This document shows, in pieces, positions 8,412 to 16,679 of a stretch of 24,346 nt of DNA (its first letter is position 1; every line of letters starts with the position of its first letter). The DNA comes from Chara braunii. Taxonomy: Eukaryota > Streptophyta > Charophyceae > Charales > Characeae. The notes beneath the pieces were generated by a model. The model did not search any database. It saw only the letters and a list, made by a program, of their open reading frames with translations, and had not been told where the DNA came from. The stretch spans positions 447,895 through 472,240 of the forward strand of contig BFEA01000313.1 of the NCBI GenBank assembly GCA_003427395.1, in the 5' to 3' direction. Made by a program: the position numbers and the translations under genes.

Positions 8412-10553
8412 ATGATGGCCGGGGATGAGGAGGACCCCAAGGGCGTAGGGTCACGAGAGGGGCAAAGGACCACTCAGGACGAGGCCAGATATGAAGGAAA
8501 GGATAATACTCACACGGGAACACCTAGCAAGAAGGGGAAGGACAAGGACGACCCTCCGGTAGAAGGGGCGGAAAACGCTATGACACCGTCCGCCATCGAC
8601 AGCGGAACTAGCAGACTGCCCGCCACGCCGAAAGTAACAGGGGCGTGTGACGGACTCTGGAGCCTTAGGGAAAGAGTGCTAGGATGGTTTGACCCAGAAG
8701 GAATGCCCAAAACCAGGGAGAAGCGAAGGGAAAGCAAGGAAGGGAAAAAGACCAGTGCAGCCGGAGAAGCGGGTGCCTCCGAAGATGGTCTCAAGAGGGT
8801 AGTCGCCACCCTCAACAGGACACTAAACAAGAACCAGGGATATCTCGCAGATGCAAAGAAGAAACTCGCATTCGATGGGGCCAACATTACAGAGTTTCTA
8901 AGAGACTATGAGAACCTAGCAGCCTTACTGAAATGGACGGAAGAGGAAAAAATGGAGCACCTAGGACAGCACGTATTGCTAAGCTTAGGAAGGGACATTA
9001 TGGCCATCGTCGCCTCCAGTGGATCCTGGAAAGAAACCAGGAATGAGATGATGAGGAAATACCTGAAGGCAGAGACAATGGCAACAGAGGCCGAATTGGC
9101 CGCAGTCCAGAGGAAAAACTATGCGACTTACAACGATTTCCTAAGGGCGTTCACGTTAGTGGCTCTGCGAATTTCCGGGGTAACGGACCGCATAATGAGT
9201 AAATACTTCCTTAGGCGGTTCTCCGAGTTTGATAAGGATAAGATTTTGTCAGCATACCAGCAGACCAGTAAGTTCGAATACACAAGAGATGTGGACTTCA
9301 GCACCGTAACAGACCTTGCGGAAAATACAGTGATTACCGAGACGCTAGCCCTACTTAAGGAAGGGGAGGTCATAGATCTGACCGGGAAGACGGGGGATAA
9401 GGTCAAGAAGGGGATGGAGAGCCTGCACGAACGGGTGCACGGGGTTGACAGCAAGATGGACATAATGGAAAATGCGTTGTTTGTAATGCAGGCGCAAGTG
9501 TCCAGACCTGCGCTCCCGCCCCAAGAGGCCGTGGTTCCAGCAACTGTAGCAAATCGGGGATTTGGAAGAAGGGACCCGGCCAACGAACAATGCAAGTATT
9601 GCACCATGATCGGGCATTTCGTATGGGCCTGTCCGAGACTCAATTACGATATTGAGCGACAAAGGTGCAGTAGGTCCCTCAAAGGCGAGATCCTCGGACC
9701 CCGGGGGGAGTGTGTCAATTGGAACTCGCCAGGAGGGATGCGGCGAACCGTCATTCTCCTGAATAACCTAGAAATAGCTGCCGTAGAAGCACAGCCGATA
9801 GCCGAGATTGTCTGGGACCAGCCAAGGGGACGGGGACCACAGACCAATTTTATCATAGAAGACAATGACCAGGATAGGGTAAACATCACCACTCGCGGGG
9901 CCGGCGCAGAAAAGAAGCTTGTTCAAGATACAGTAATGGAAGAACTCGCGGGGACTAGTACGGGCCAGCAAGAGACCGAAGCCGGGGATCAAGAGAAGGT
10001 CTATGGGAAGCCGAGGGGGGAGGAACCGGTAGATAAAGCCACGGCAGCAAAAAAGAAGTTCAGATACCAGATCCCGATTCTGATGCTGCCGGAACTAGAT
10101 GACACACTGAGCAAACTCCTGGGCACCATGGTGTCGGTATCCTTTCAGACCATGCTGCAGGCAAGCCCGAGACTGCTCAAGGGCCTCAGACAGCTATTGA
10201 CGCGTAAACGTGTAGAAGTAGAGGAGGCTCTGGAACCACAGGAACAGGGAACCGAGGAGGCCGAGGTGCCACAAGGAGTCTCTAACCTCCAAAGCATTCC
10301 AGGGGGCGTGGAAGATTTAGAAAAAGCCTTTGCTGATATTCGTCTGAACCTACAGGACCGAAAAGGTGGTGAAGTCATAAGAGCACCGCCTGACACTAAA
10401 CTTAGCTTTCACGCACTGCCCGTAGGAAAGCTTAAAATCCAGATCGGAACTCACCACACCGATGCATTAGTGGATGGCGGCGCGAAAATTACCCTCATAC
10501 GACGGGATTTCGCAACAATTATCGGGTACACAGTAAACAAGGAAGTAGCATAG
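8412..10553 (+). CDS. gag: Gag polyprotein with the N-terminal part of the protease (713 residues)
   Basis: This is the structural polyprotein of the retroelement. The N-terminal about 140 residues are charged and low-complexity. A helical capsid-type domain follows (about 145-330), including the block LAFDGANITEFLRDYENLA typical of retrotransposon Gag. A CCHC zinc knuckle with C394, C397, H402 and C407 (CX2CX4HX4C) binds RNA during packaging in this family. After a charged linker, a conserved pre-protease helix region (LPELDDTLSKLLG... SPRLLKGLRQLLTRKRVE) leads into the aspartic protease fold. That carries ALVDGGA at 686-692, where families normally have Asp-Thr/Ser-Gly. The frame ends at TAG 10551, inside the protease domain, so this stop is a lesion and not a natural gag/pol boundary. 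Upstream in-frame sequence suggests the true start was earlier (see 8267). Confidence 0.92.
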   Translation: MMAGDEEDPKGVGSREGQRTTQDEARYEGKDNTHTGTPSKKGKDKDDPPVEGAENAMTPSAIDSGTSRLPATPKVTGACDGLWSLRERVLGWFDPEGMPKTREKRRESKEGKKTSAAGEAGASEDGLKRVVATLNRTLNKNQGYLADAKKKLAFDGANITEFLRDYENLAALLKWTEEEKMEHLGQHVLLSLGRDIMAIVASSGSWKETRNEMMRKYLKAETMATEAELAAVQRKNYATYNDFLRAFTLVALRISGVTDRIMSKYFLRRFSEFDKDKILSAYQQTSKFEYTRDVDFSTVTDLAENTVITETLALLKEGEVIDLTGKTGDKVKKGMESLHERVHGVDSKMDIMENALFVMQAQVSRPALPPQEAVVPATVANRGFGRRDPANEQCKYCTMIGHFVWACPRLNYDIERQRCSRSLKGEILGPRGECVNWNSPGGMRRTVILLNNLEIAAVEAQPIAEIVWDQPRGRGPQTNFIIEDNDQDRVNITTRGAGAEKKLVQDTVMEELAGTSTGQQETEAGDQEKVYGKPRGEEPVDKATAAKKKFRYQIPILMLPELDDTLSKLLGTMVSVSFQTMLQASPRLLKGLRQLLTRKRVEVEEALEPQEQGTEEAEVPQGVSNLQSIPGGVEDLEKAFADIRLNLQDRKGGEVIRAPPDTKLSFHALPVGKLKIQIGTHHTDALVDGGAKITLIRRDFATIIGYTVNKEVA

Positions 10554-10739
10554 AGTATCAGGGGAGCGGGCGGAAAAATCCCCTTCACTGGGTACGTCAC
10601 CGAATGCGCGGTCAGGGCAGGAGTCCGGGAATCCATCTGGTCCTTCCAACGGATGACCGTCATGGAAGAAATGGACCATGACATAATCCTTGGAAGACCA
10701 TGGTGCGCCAATGTAGATGATTGGCATGCACTTGCATGA
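10380..10739 (+). pseudogene. Retropepsin-type aspartic protease, interrupted by TAG 10551
   Basis: The gag frame continues past TAG 10551 with SIRGAGGKIPFTGYV and then DHDIILGRPW (about 10675-10704). The latter is the second conserved segment of retroviral-type proteases (hydrophobic-ILGR-P-W). The first active-site segment is at 10467-10487 (ALVDGGA). The enzyme would act as a homodimer that cleaves the polyprotein. Two lesions are visible: the internal stop between the two conserved segments, and Gly instead of Thr/Ser in the Asp-x-Gly triad. The frame reaches TGA 10737, but similarity to related polyproteins moves to another frame from about 10717. Confidence 0.85.
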
Positions 10740-11533
10740 CGGCACGTACATGGTAGACATAGAGGATCCGGTGACTGGTCGCGGGGAACTCCTCCGACTC
10801 CTCGGAACTGGAGGGGACCTCCGAAGGGCAAATTGGCAACCTGGTCGCCAACATTCGAAGAAAGTGCACGGAAGGGGGCATTCGCACGAATGGAAGGTAT
10901 GAGGGAAAGGGTAGAAATTATGATTGAGGAGGCTTTTAGTAAAAAGGAATGGATCAAGATGGGCTTGCCCGTAAAGAAGAGGAGGCCAGAGGACGAGTCC
11001 CTGGAAGTTATGGTGGCAGAAAAAGAATCGGAAGTCGAACTTGGGGCCAGCCTGCCCAAACCAAAGGAAGATCGGAACGAAACGTCGGAGGTAGTGCTTG
11101 AAATCCCAAATTTATTACAACTCCTTAAGGTCATCAGGTATCACAAAGTGGGGGTGGACCTCGCCGTGCTTGCTAAATTTGAGGATGGGGTTCGAAAGGG
11201 CTACTGTTTGAATGGGAAGCTAGTCAGCATCCAGCCCCGCGTCTTGGAGGTAGCAAGGCCGATCCCGACCGTTCATTTTTTAGGAGAACGATCCCCGAAG
11301 GTAGTGTGCGAAAGTATAAACCCGTAGTCAAGAAGGCCAAGCCGGTCTCGATCCTAGTAGAAACGTCAAAGGAAGAGGCCATGGAGAAAGAGGAGGAAAT
11401 CTTGCGGGTAATAAGGGAGAGGCGAGCAACGGAAGGGCATCGGATACCAGATGAGGTAGCAAATACCATGAAAATAGGAGTGGAAGGGTTTCTAACAGCG
11501 GAAAAAACTCAGTTCATAAGAAAAGTGTGTTAG
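10717..11533 (+). pseudogene. Protease-to-RT linker of Pol, split over three frames
   Basis: Coding character moves between frames. From about 10729 a segment HLHDGTYMVDIEDPVTGRGE follows on from the protease in a new frame (open 10717-10902). From about 10830 the gag frame resumes (WSPTFEESARKGAFARMEGM) and stays open to TAG 11325. From about 11270-11306 the pol frame takes over (RKYKPVVKKAKPVSILVETS) to TAG 11531. The later part is Glu/Lys-rich and leads into RT (RRATEGHRIPDEVANTMKIG). This is the variable connector between protease and RT in Ty3/gypsy Pol, with no enzymatic motif. The first two shifts cancel each other; the third is not compensated. Confidence 0.7.
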
Positions 11534-13294
11534 GATTTTTATTCAGCTTTCGCCTTCAACGATCATCAGAAAGGACGATTGGACGCAAAGTTAGTTCCCA
11601 CTGTCAGGATCCACACCGTGCAACACGAGTGTTGGATTGATAAAGAGTCCGCTTATGAGTTTGGGATAGCAGCGGAGGTCACCGACCTGCTAAGAGTCAA
11701 AATAGATTTTTTCGTGGTTGAACCCACCGCATCCCCCTACGCGAACAAGTGGTTCGTGTTCAGGAAGCCCAATAAGACACTCAGGTGGATCCAGGACCTG
11801 CAGAAGCTCAATGCGGTAACAATTAGGGATGCAGGCTCGCTTCCACAGGCCGACTTATTGGCAGAATCTCATGCGGGGCGGAGCATTTACTCCCTGATAG
11901 ATCTGTACTCAGGATATGACCAGCTGTCACTCGATGCGAGGGATAGACCGTACACCGCACTGCACACCCCCGTAGGGCAGCTGCAGATGCAAGTGACCCC
12001 TATGGGTTTTACAAATGCAGTAGCATAAGCGCAGAGGAGGATGCTCGCCGTCGCAGGGGATATGTTTCCGAAAAAGTGTGAACCTTACATAGATGATAAT
12101 CCCGTGAAAGACGCAAGATACAAGGATGAGACGGAAGTACAACCGGGAGTGCGGAAATTCGTCTGGGACCACTTGCAGGATATTAAGGACTTACTCCAGC
12201 GATTCCTAGTCTACAACATTACTGCAAGCGGACCCAAGAGCATCCTGGCCATCCCGGAAGTAACCATACTGGGATTTCCCTGTGGAGCTTATGGGAGGAG
12301 ACCCGATCCAACAAAGACTGATAAGATCTCTCAGTGGCCGACACCCCTACGTACCACGATGGAAGTACGAGCCTTCCTAGGGGTGGTTGGATTCAGGAGG
12401 ATCTTCATCAAAGGTTTCACAAAGATAGCAGAACCCATCCGCGCGATGATTAGGGAAGGTGGCACGATGGATTGGACCGAGGATAGGGAAGAGGCAACCC
12501 AGACCCTGAAAGACATCCTGTCATCCGATCAGGTCACGTTAGCAGCACCCTGTTTCAATCACGAGGTAGGACGACCCTTCATCTTAGAAACAGAGGGGGG
12601 ACCATTGGCAGTGGGAGGAGTATTGATACAGAGAAGCGAGGAGGGCAAAGAAAGACCAATCAGATTTGAAAGTAGGACCCTGAATTCAGCAGAACGACGG
12701 TATTTGCAGTTCAAGAAGGAGGTCTTAGCAATCATGCATTATCTTAAGACCTTCCAGGCATACCTGTTCGGGAGGCAATTTATCCTAAGGATCGATGCCA
12801 CCAACGTTGTCCGGACCCTAAAGAACTACAAGCCCATAGACCCGACCGTTGGCAGATGGATAGGTTTCATATGGCAATTCGACTATAAGGTCGAGCGAAT
12901 TGCAGGGCTTCGAAATAGGGCAGATGGGCTGAGCAGGGTTTGCATCACGCCAGAAGGAGTAGAGGACTCAGAACCAATTGACGCCTTCCTGGAGTACGAA
13001 GGAGGGACCCTTGTCGTGGATAATGAGATCGCAGATCCGACAATAACAACAAGACAGTTGCTGATTCAGACCTTGGAAAAGGGCGCATCTGCAGTAGTTG
13101 CAGAACTCAGGGGAGGACCAGTCACCACGGTCAGGGGTAAAGAGGAAAAAGACTCGTGGGGAGCAGAAGTAGGGGCCAGAGAGGAATTGATGGCAATGGT
13201 TGTGGAAGGGGGACGGGACGCCGTAATGACGTTGGCCGAAACCTGGGCGCAGAAGGAGTGTCAGTACCTAGTCAACCTCACTCGAGAGGAGTAG
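11534..13294 (+). pseudogene. pol: Reverse transcriptase and RNase H, with in-frame TAA 12026
   Basis: This part copies element RNA into DNA and removes the template strand. A single frame is used throughout. RT fingers and palm: SPYANKWFVFRKPNKTLRWI, then DLQKLNAVTIRDAGSLPQ, then YSLIDLYSGYDQLSL (first catalytic Asp), then QVTPMGFTNAVA, then TAA 12026, then PYIDD with the catalytic pair at 12092 and 12095. Thumb/connection: FLGVVGFRRIFIKGFTKIAEPI. RNase H: PFILETEGGPLAVGGVLIQ, ERPIRFESRTLNSAERRY, KKEVLAI (Glu at 12719) and LRIDATN (Asp at 12794), then the tether VERIAGLRNRADGLSR. The usual first RNase H Asp (E-T-D) is Glu here (12593). TAA 12026 lies between the palm block and YIDD, so only fragments could be made. 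A spacer of about 110 residues follows before TAG 13292, and the integrase continues in the same frame. Confidence 0.9.
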
Positions 13295-14353
13295 GGTGCG
13301 GATCAGAACGAACAGGAATTCTTCCTTATACGAATGTATGAGGGCGTCTTCAAGGAAATCGGTCTGTTGCTTGTAGGGAACAAACAACCCACGGAAGTCA
13401 GTCCCAAGGCAAGGGAGGAAGTAGAAAAGTATGTCCTAAGAAATGGCCACCTGTTCAAGAGAGAGGAAGGGATGATGCCCAGACGCGTCGTTTGTGGGAG
13501 ATCGAGGCAGCTGGATGTAATTCAGGCAATGCATGATGGGCTAGCTAGGGGTCACCGGTCGTCAAAGGGGACACTTGTAAAGATTGTGCCCCTGTATTTC
13601 TGGCCAGGAATGGCAGGCATAGTCGCAGCGTACTGTCAGACGTGTCTGATATGTCAAGAGAGGAGCTCCGTACGGGTTTACGAACCCCTTAGACCCACCC
13701 GGGTACTGGGACCCAGACACCTTGTTCACCTCGATCTTGTCGTTATGCCCGTATCAACGGATGGGTTTAGATACATCTTGGATGCAAGGGATAATCTCAG
13801 TGGTTATGTAAAAGCCGTAGCCCTCAAGAAGAAGACGGGGAAAGCAGTGGCCGACTGGGTGGAAGATTTCTACCTAAGGCACCCCTTCGTGTGCAGGTTT
13901 ATAGCAGACAATGGGACATAATTCGTTAACCAGGAGGTGTTGAACAGGCTTAAGACACTGTGTGTACCGATCAAGATCACCGAGCCCTACCATCCTGAGG
14001 CAAATGCACCGGTAGAAAGGGGTCACCAGACTTTGAAGAACACAATCGCAAAGTTGGCAGCAGATAATTTGGGAAGTTGGCCACGGTTTCTCAAGCAGCC
14101 AGTCTTCGCTAAGAACATGACTCCAAAAAGAACAACGGGATGTATTCCAACAGAACTCTGGTATGGAAGGGAGATCGATTTTCCGATAGAAGTTTTGGTC
14201 TCTACCTGGAACAGGCTAGATGACGACCCACACTTGAGCACGAAAGAATTAATCACCGCACGTTATCAGCAGGTCGCCAGAAATGAGGAAGCACTCGAGG
14301 AAGTAGTCGATCATGTGACGGATAACCGAATGAGGACTGTCTACACGAGGTAG
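13295..14353 (+). pseudogene. Integrase, with in-frame TAA 13919; C-terminal domain apparently missing
   Basis: The domain inserts element DNA into the chromosome. The zinc-binding HHCC domain is intact: His 13532, His 13553, Cys 13634 and Cys 13643 (HX6HX26CX2C), followed by CQ. The catalytic core has Asp 13733 (VHLDLVV), Asp 13907 (ADNGT) and Glu 14015 (VERGHQ). Asp-2 and Glu are separated by exactly 35 codons if the TAA at 13919 is counted as a codon, the canonical DD35E spacing. The stop falls immediately after ADNGT, so it is a point substitution. The frame resumes FVNQEVLNRLKTL and runs to TAG 14351. I see no GPY/F-type module or chromodomain after the core, so the C-terminus is truncated or replaced. 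Confidence 0.9.
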
Positions 14354-14354
14354 C

Positions 14355-14438
14355 TATGTGCTGGGACAATGTACCATAGTTTTTGTGGGGGGATGCTGTG
14401 GACTGCCTACATGGGACACCTATGTGTTGGGACAATGT
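14355..14438. repeat. Short direct repeat just after integrase, spaced 66 bp
   Basis: tatgtgctgggacaatgt at 14355-14372 recurs as tatgtgttgggacaatgt at 14421-14438, one mismatch in 18. The preceding bases are also alike (gtctacacgagg against gcctacatggga). It marks the abrupt end of integrase similarity, so it may be a small duplication or the scar of a deletion of the integrase C-terminus. Confidence 0.7.
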
Positions 14439-14471
14439 GTCGAGGGTTCTAAGGGATAATGGGGTTACCAA

Positions 14472-14480
14472 CTATATAGG
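14472..14480 (+). promoter_or_regulatory. Possible TATA box upstream of the 3' reading frame
   Basis: ctatatagg lies 131 nt before ATG 14611 in the gap between integrase and the accessory gene. Position and composition fit a polymerase II TATA element, but a single short motif is weak evidence and no initiator can be assigned. Confidence 0.3.
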
Positions 14481-14610
14481 GGCAAGCAAGAGTTCTACGG
14501 AAATCTCCAAAGCCGCAAATGGGAGTGGAAGGGAATGCGTGTGTATGAGGGGTTGTGGTGATTATTATGCATAAACAGGACCAGGCGAGGAGCAAACAAC
14601 AAACGGCAAA

Positions 14611-15354
14611 ATGAAATTCGAAAATGAAAATGACAGCAACGCTATCAATAGGCCTACTGAGGGACAGTCATCAAGGCAGGTTGGGGAATCAAGCTCCAGG
14701 AAGAGGAAGCTATATGTGGGGTTTGACCACAACCTGGTGGTAAACAGAGGGGGCAGGAAACAAGGTACCAGAGGGCCGTCACCACTAAAGGAAGGGGAGT
14801 CAATAGAGCTGCCTTCAGACAGTGATCCTAGCAGCAAGGAAGAGGGGAACCCAGAGGAGGGACAACGGCCGGGGGAGAATGAGCCAGTTGAGTTCATTGA
14901 CCTCACCAGCGAAGAGGAAGAAGATGAAGTGACAATGCCTACAAGGGAAGATCGGGGAAGAGAGGAGGACCCAGGGGAAGAAAAGGACCCATGGAAAAGA
15001 GAATTTGGGCCGACTTTCAGCGATTGGTTCGATCAATGGTCCAGTGTTTTGCGTTATCAGTGGGCAATGAAGGGCAAGGAAAAGTTGACCAGGGGAGAAG
15101 ACATATCCCCAACAACCTTCTTTTCAGAACAAACGCTTCTTCATCTACAGGCGATAAAGAGGCTAATGGAGCAAGAGATGGAGGACCGTGCAAGGAGGGA
15201 GGCTCGGCGCAAGGCACCGGGGCAAAAAGGGGATAGCAGGCATGATAGGAATAGCTGGAAACTGGGGGAGGATTGGTACCTGGGCAGGTACAACGACCGT
15301 TTTGAGTTTCGCACTTCAATTCTGTTAAATGGATTGAGATGGGGCAACTTTTGA
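14611..15354 (+). CDS. Accessory protein downstream of integrase, with a SUMO-interaction-like motif (247 residues)
   Basis: This is the only long gene here without an internal stop. It starts at ATG 14611 (A at -3) and ends with TGA 15352. The N-terminal half is hydrophilic and probably disordered. It has a basic cluster SRKRK (29-33) suited to nuclear import, a patch SIELPSDSD (64-72), and VEFIDLTSEEEEDE (93-106). The last is a hydrophobic IDLT core followed by Ser and acidic residues, the textbook SUMO-interacting motif layout. The C-terminal half looks folded: PTFSDWFDQWSSVLRYQW (128-145), then a heptad-like helix LLHLQAIKRLMEQEMEDR (about 177-194), then a Trp/Tyr-rich end. I recognise no family. 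The position after pol suggests an element-encoded accessory protein. A host gene fragment is possible but less likely given its strand and spacing. Confidence 0.7.
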   Translation: MKFENENDSNAINRPTEGQSSRQVGESSSRKRKLYVGFDHNLVVNRGGRKQGTRGPSPLKEGESIELPSDSDPSSKEEGNPEEGQRPGENEPVEFIDLTSEEEEDEVTMPTREDRGREEDPGEEKDPWKREFGPTFSDWFDQWSSVLRYQWAMKGKEKLTRGEDISPTTFFSEQTLLHLQAIKRLMEQEMEDRARREARRKAPGQKGDSRHDRNSWKLGEDWYLGRYNDRFEFRTSILLNGLRWGNF

Positions 15355-16195
15355 CTAAGGACTGGGCAATGGGGGCTACTTCGTATGAGTCGTTGCTTCT
15401 TCAGGAAAAGCACATAAGGATCAGTGCACTTAGATATAGAACCGTGACTGGTTGCGTTGGCTAAGGGCAAGCAAGGGGAAAACAAGGGGGACCCAGATGA
15501 GACGAGTCTGTAATGTTGTCGTTGCATTCAAACTTTGTCTCCTTTTTTTTTTTTTTTGGGAAGGACTGCAACGAAACTACTCTATGGATTGGGGAAACTA
15601 GTAGGGGGGAGGGGCTGACCAGTGCTACTTTGTATGAGTACTCGCTCCTTCCACGAAATATGAGTTTTTTTTTTGATAGTAAGAAAGAGACTGGGGATGA
15701 TCGATGTTGTCTTAAGGTCATGGACAAGGACATGTAAACTCCTGGATATTGGAAGAAACGTTAATGACGAGAGTTTTTCCTTTTATTTCTGTGTCCATGA
15801 TTGAGTGAGTCGTTGCACAAGTCCTTGTGAGAGGTTAGGGGACCTATAGGTAAAGAGGCATGAAGGACCCTCTTCCCTAGGAGCCTAATCCAACCGGCTC
15901 CACGTCGCTCCAGAACAGCAAAATGCATGTGAGTCTAGAGAAAGAGAAAACATGGAAAGAAGTCAGCACCCCTTGTAATGGTTGAACGGTCGGGTGGGCT
16001 AGTGCTGCTTGGGATGTGATCTCCAACTCGAGCATTAGACGCTAAGTCGGATGTATGGATGGATGTAAGATTGGCGAATGGCATGAGGGAAAAGGAAGAA
16101 GCATGCGTAAAAACCAAAGACGATGTCCGCCTTCTAACCCCCGAGACGAGATAGGATTCGTGTCCTCGAGGCCCACCCCCTCGGGCGCTAACATT
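15355..16195. other. Non-coding stretch with homopolymer T runs
   Basis: No gene is supported. There are T runs at about 15542-15557 and 15665-15674. A faint internal likeness exists between ctacttcgtatgagt (about 15376) and ctactttgtatgagt (about 15625), with similar bases after each (gcttcttc / gctccttc), hinting at an old duplication. This is where a 3' LTR would be expected, but no matching 5' copy was found. Confidence 0.5.
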
Positions 16196-16411
16196 GCAAT
16201 GGACAGGAATGACCCTAACCAGGTTGTTCGATTGAAACAAACAAGGATGACCCCAACCAGGCTGTCCAATTGAAATGGATAAGGATGGTCCTAACCAGGC
16301 TGTTCGATTGCAATGGATAAGAATGACCCTAACCAGGCTGTTCGACTTGGAATTGGAAAGAACGACCCTAACCAGGTTGCTCGAAGTGGCCCCTAACCAG
16401 GGTCATTCTTT
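16196..16411. repeat. 38-bp tandem repeat, about 5 copies, ending in an inverted partial copy
   Basis: ctaaccagg (one copy ccaaccagg) recurs at 16215, 16253, 16291, 16329 and 16368, giving a 38-bp period. The unit reads aatggataagaatgacccta then accaggctgttcgattgc. A sixth copy at 16393 is out of register. The array ends with agggtcattctt (16399-16410), the reverse complement of aagaaygaccct found in the units. With 16358-16369 this forms a 12-bp stem with one mismatch. Confidence 0.9.
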
Positions 16412-16449
16412 GGAATTGGCACTCGGGCCCCCTTGCATGGCTGCCTGAG

Positions 16450-16672
16450 ATGTAAGACATTGGAAGAGCTGAGCCTTTGAAAAGATAGTGGAAAGTGCTG
16501 AGCATTGGAAAAGACATTGGAAGAGATATTGGACTCAGCCTTGGAAGAAATATTGGACTCAGCCTGGGAAGAGATGTTGCATTGAGCATTGGAATTGCAA
16601 TGGGCATTGGAATGAGATTGAGCATTGGATTTGGATTGAGTATTGGAAATTGCATTGCATAAACAGGGGACC
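16450..16672. repeat. Cryptically simple ATTGGA-rich stretch
   Basis: attgga or attggaa occurs more than ten times with irregular spacing, in variants such as gagcattggaa and gatattggactcagcc. The latter is nearly repeated at about 16528-16543 and 16549-16564 (ttggactcagccttggaag / ttggactcagcctgggaag). It looks like slippage-derived sequence. The frames across it are low-complexity and are not called as genes. Confidence 0.75.
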
Positions 16673-16679
16673 CTAGGCA

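Larger units (their letters stand above)
4841..15354 (+). mobile_element. Degenerate composite Ty3/gypsy-like retroelement (LTRs not found; outer limits inferred)
   Basis: The core at 8267-14353 encodes Gag with a CCHC knuckle, an aspartic protease, RT with YIDD, RNase H and a DD35E integrase in the Ty3/gypsy order (integrase last). Four paralogous genes lie upstream and an intact reading frame lies downstream, all on the same strand and closely spaced. I therefore suggest one element of at least 10.5 kb. What is seen: gene order and domain motifs. What is inferred: that M1-M4 and the 3' gene belong to it. I saw no LTR pair, primer-binding site, polypurine tract or target duplication. The element is non-autonomous now, with in-frame stops in protease, the pre-RT region, RT and integrase. 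Confidence 0.7.

Noticed and set aside
10551-10553. Gag TAG as a programmed readthrough stop at a gag/pol boundary
   Set aside because: The stop lies between the two conserved protease segments, not before the protease, so a regulatory role is unlikely.
4841-14353. Genome-wide reassignment of TAA/TAG to an amino acid
   Set aside because: TGA also interrupts frames (5900, 6870), TAA/TAG appear as plausible natural ends of M2 and M3, and one stop replaces a position that is usually acidic in integrase. Ordinary decay is simpler.
16196-16411. ccctaacc motifs as interstitial telomeric repeats
   Set aside because: The motif occurs once per 38-bp unit and is not tandem as a 7-mer, so the likeness to plant telomere sequence is incidental.
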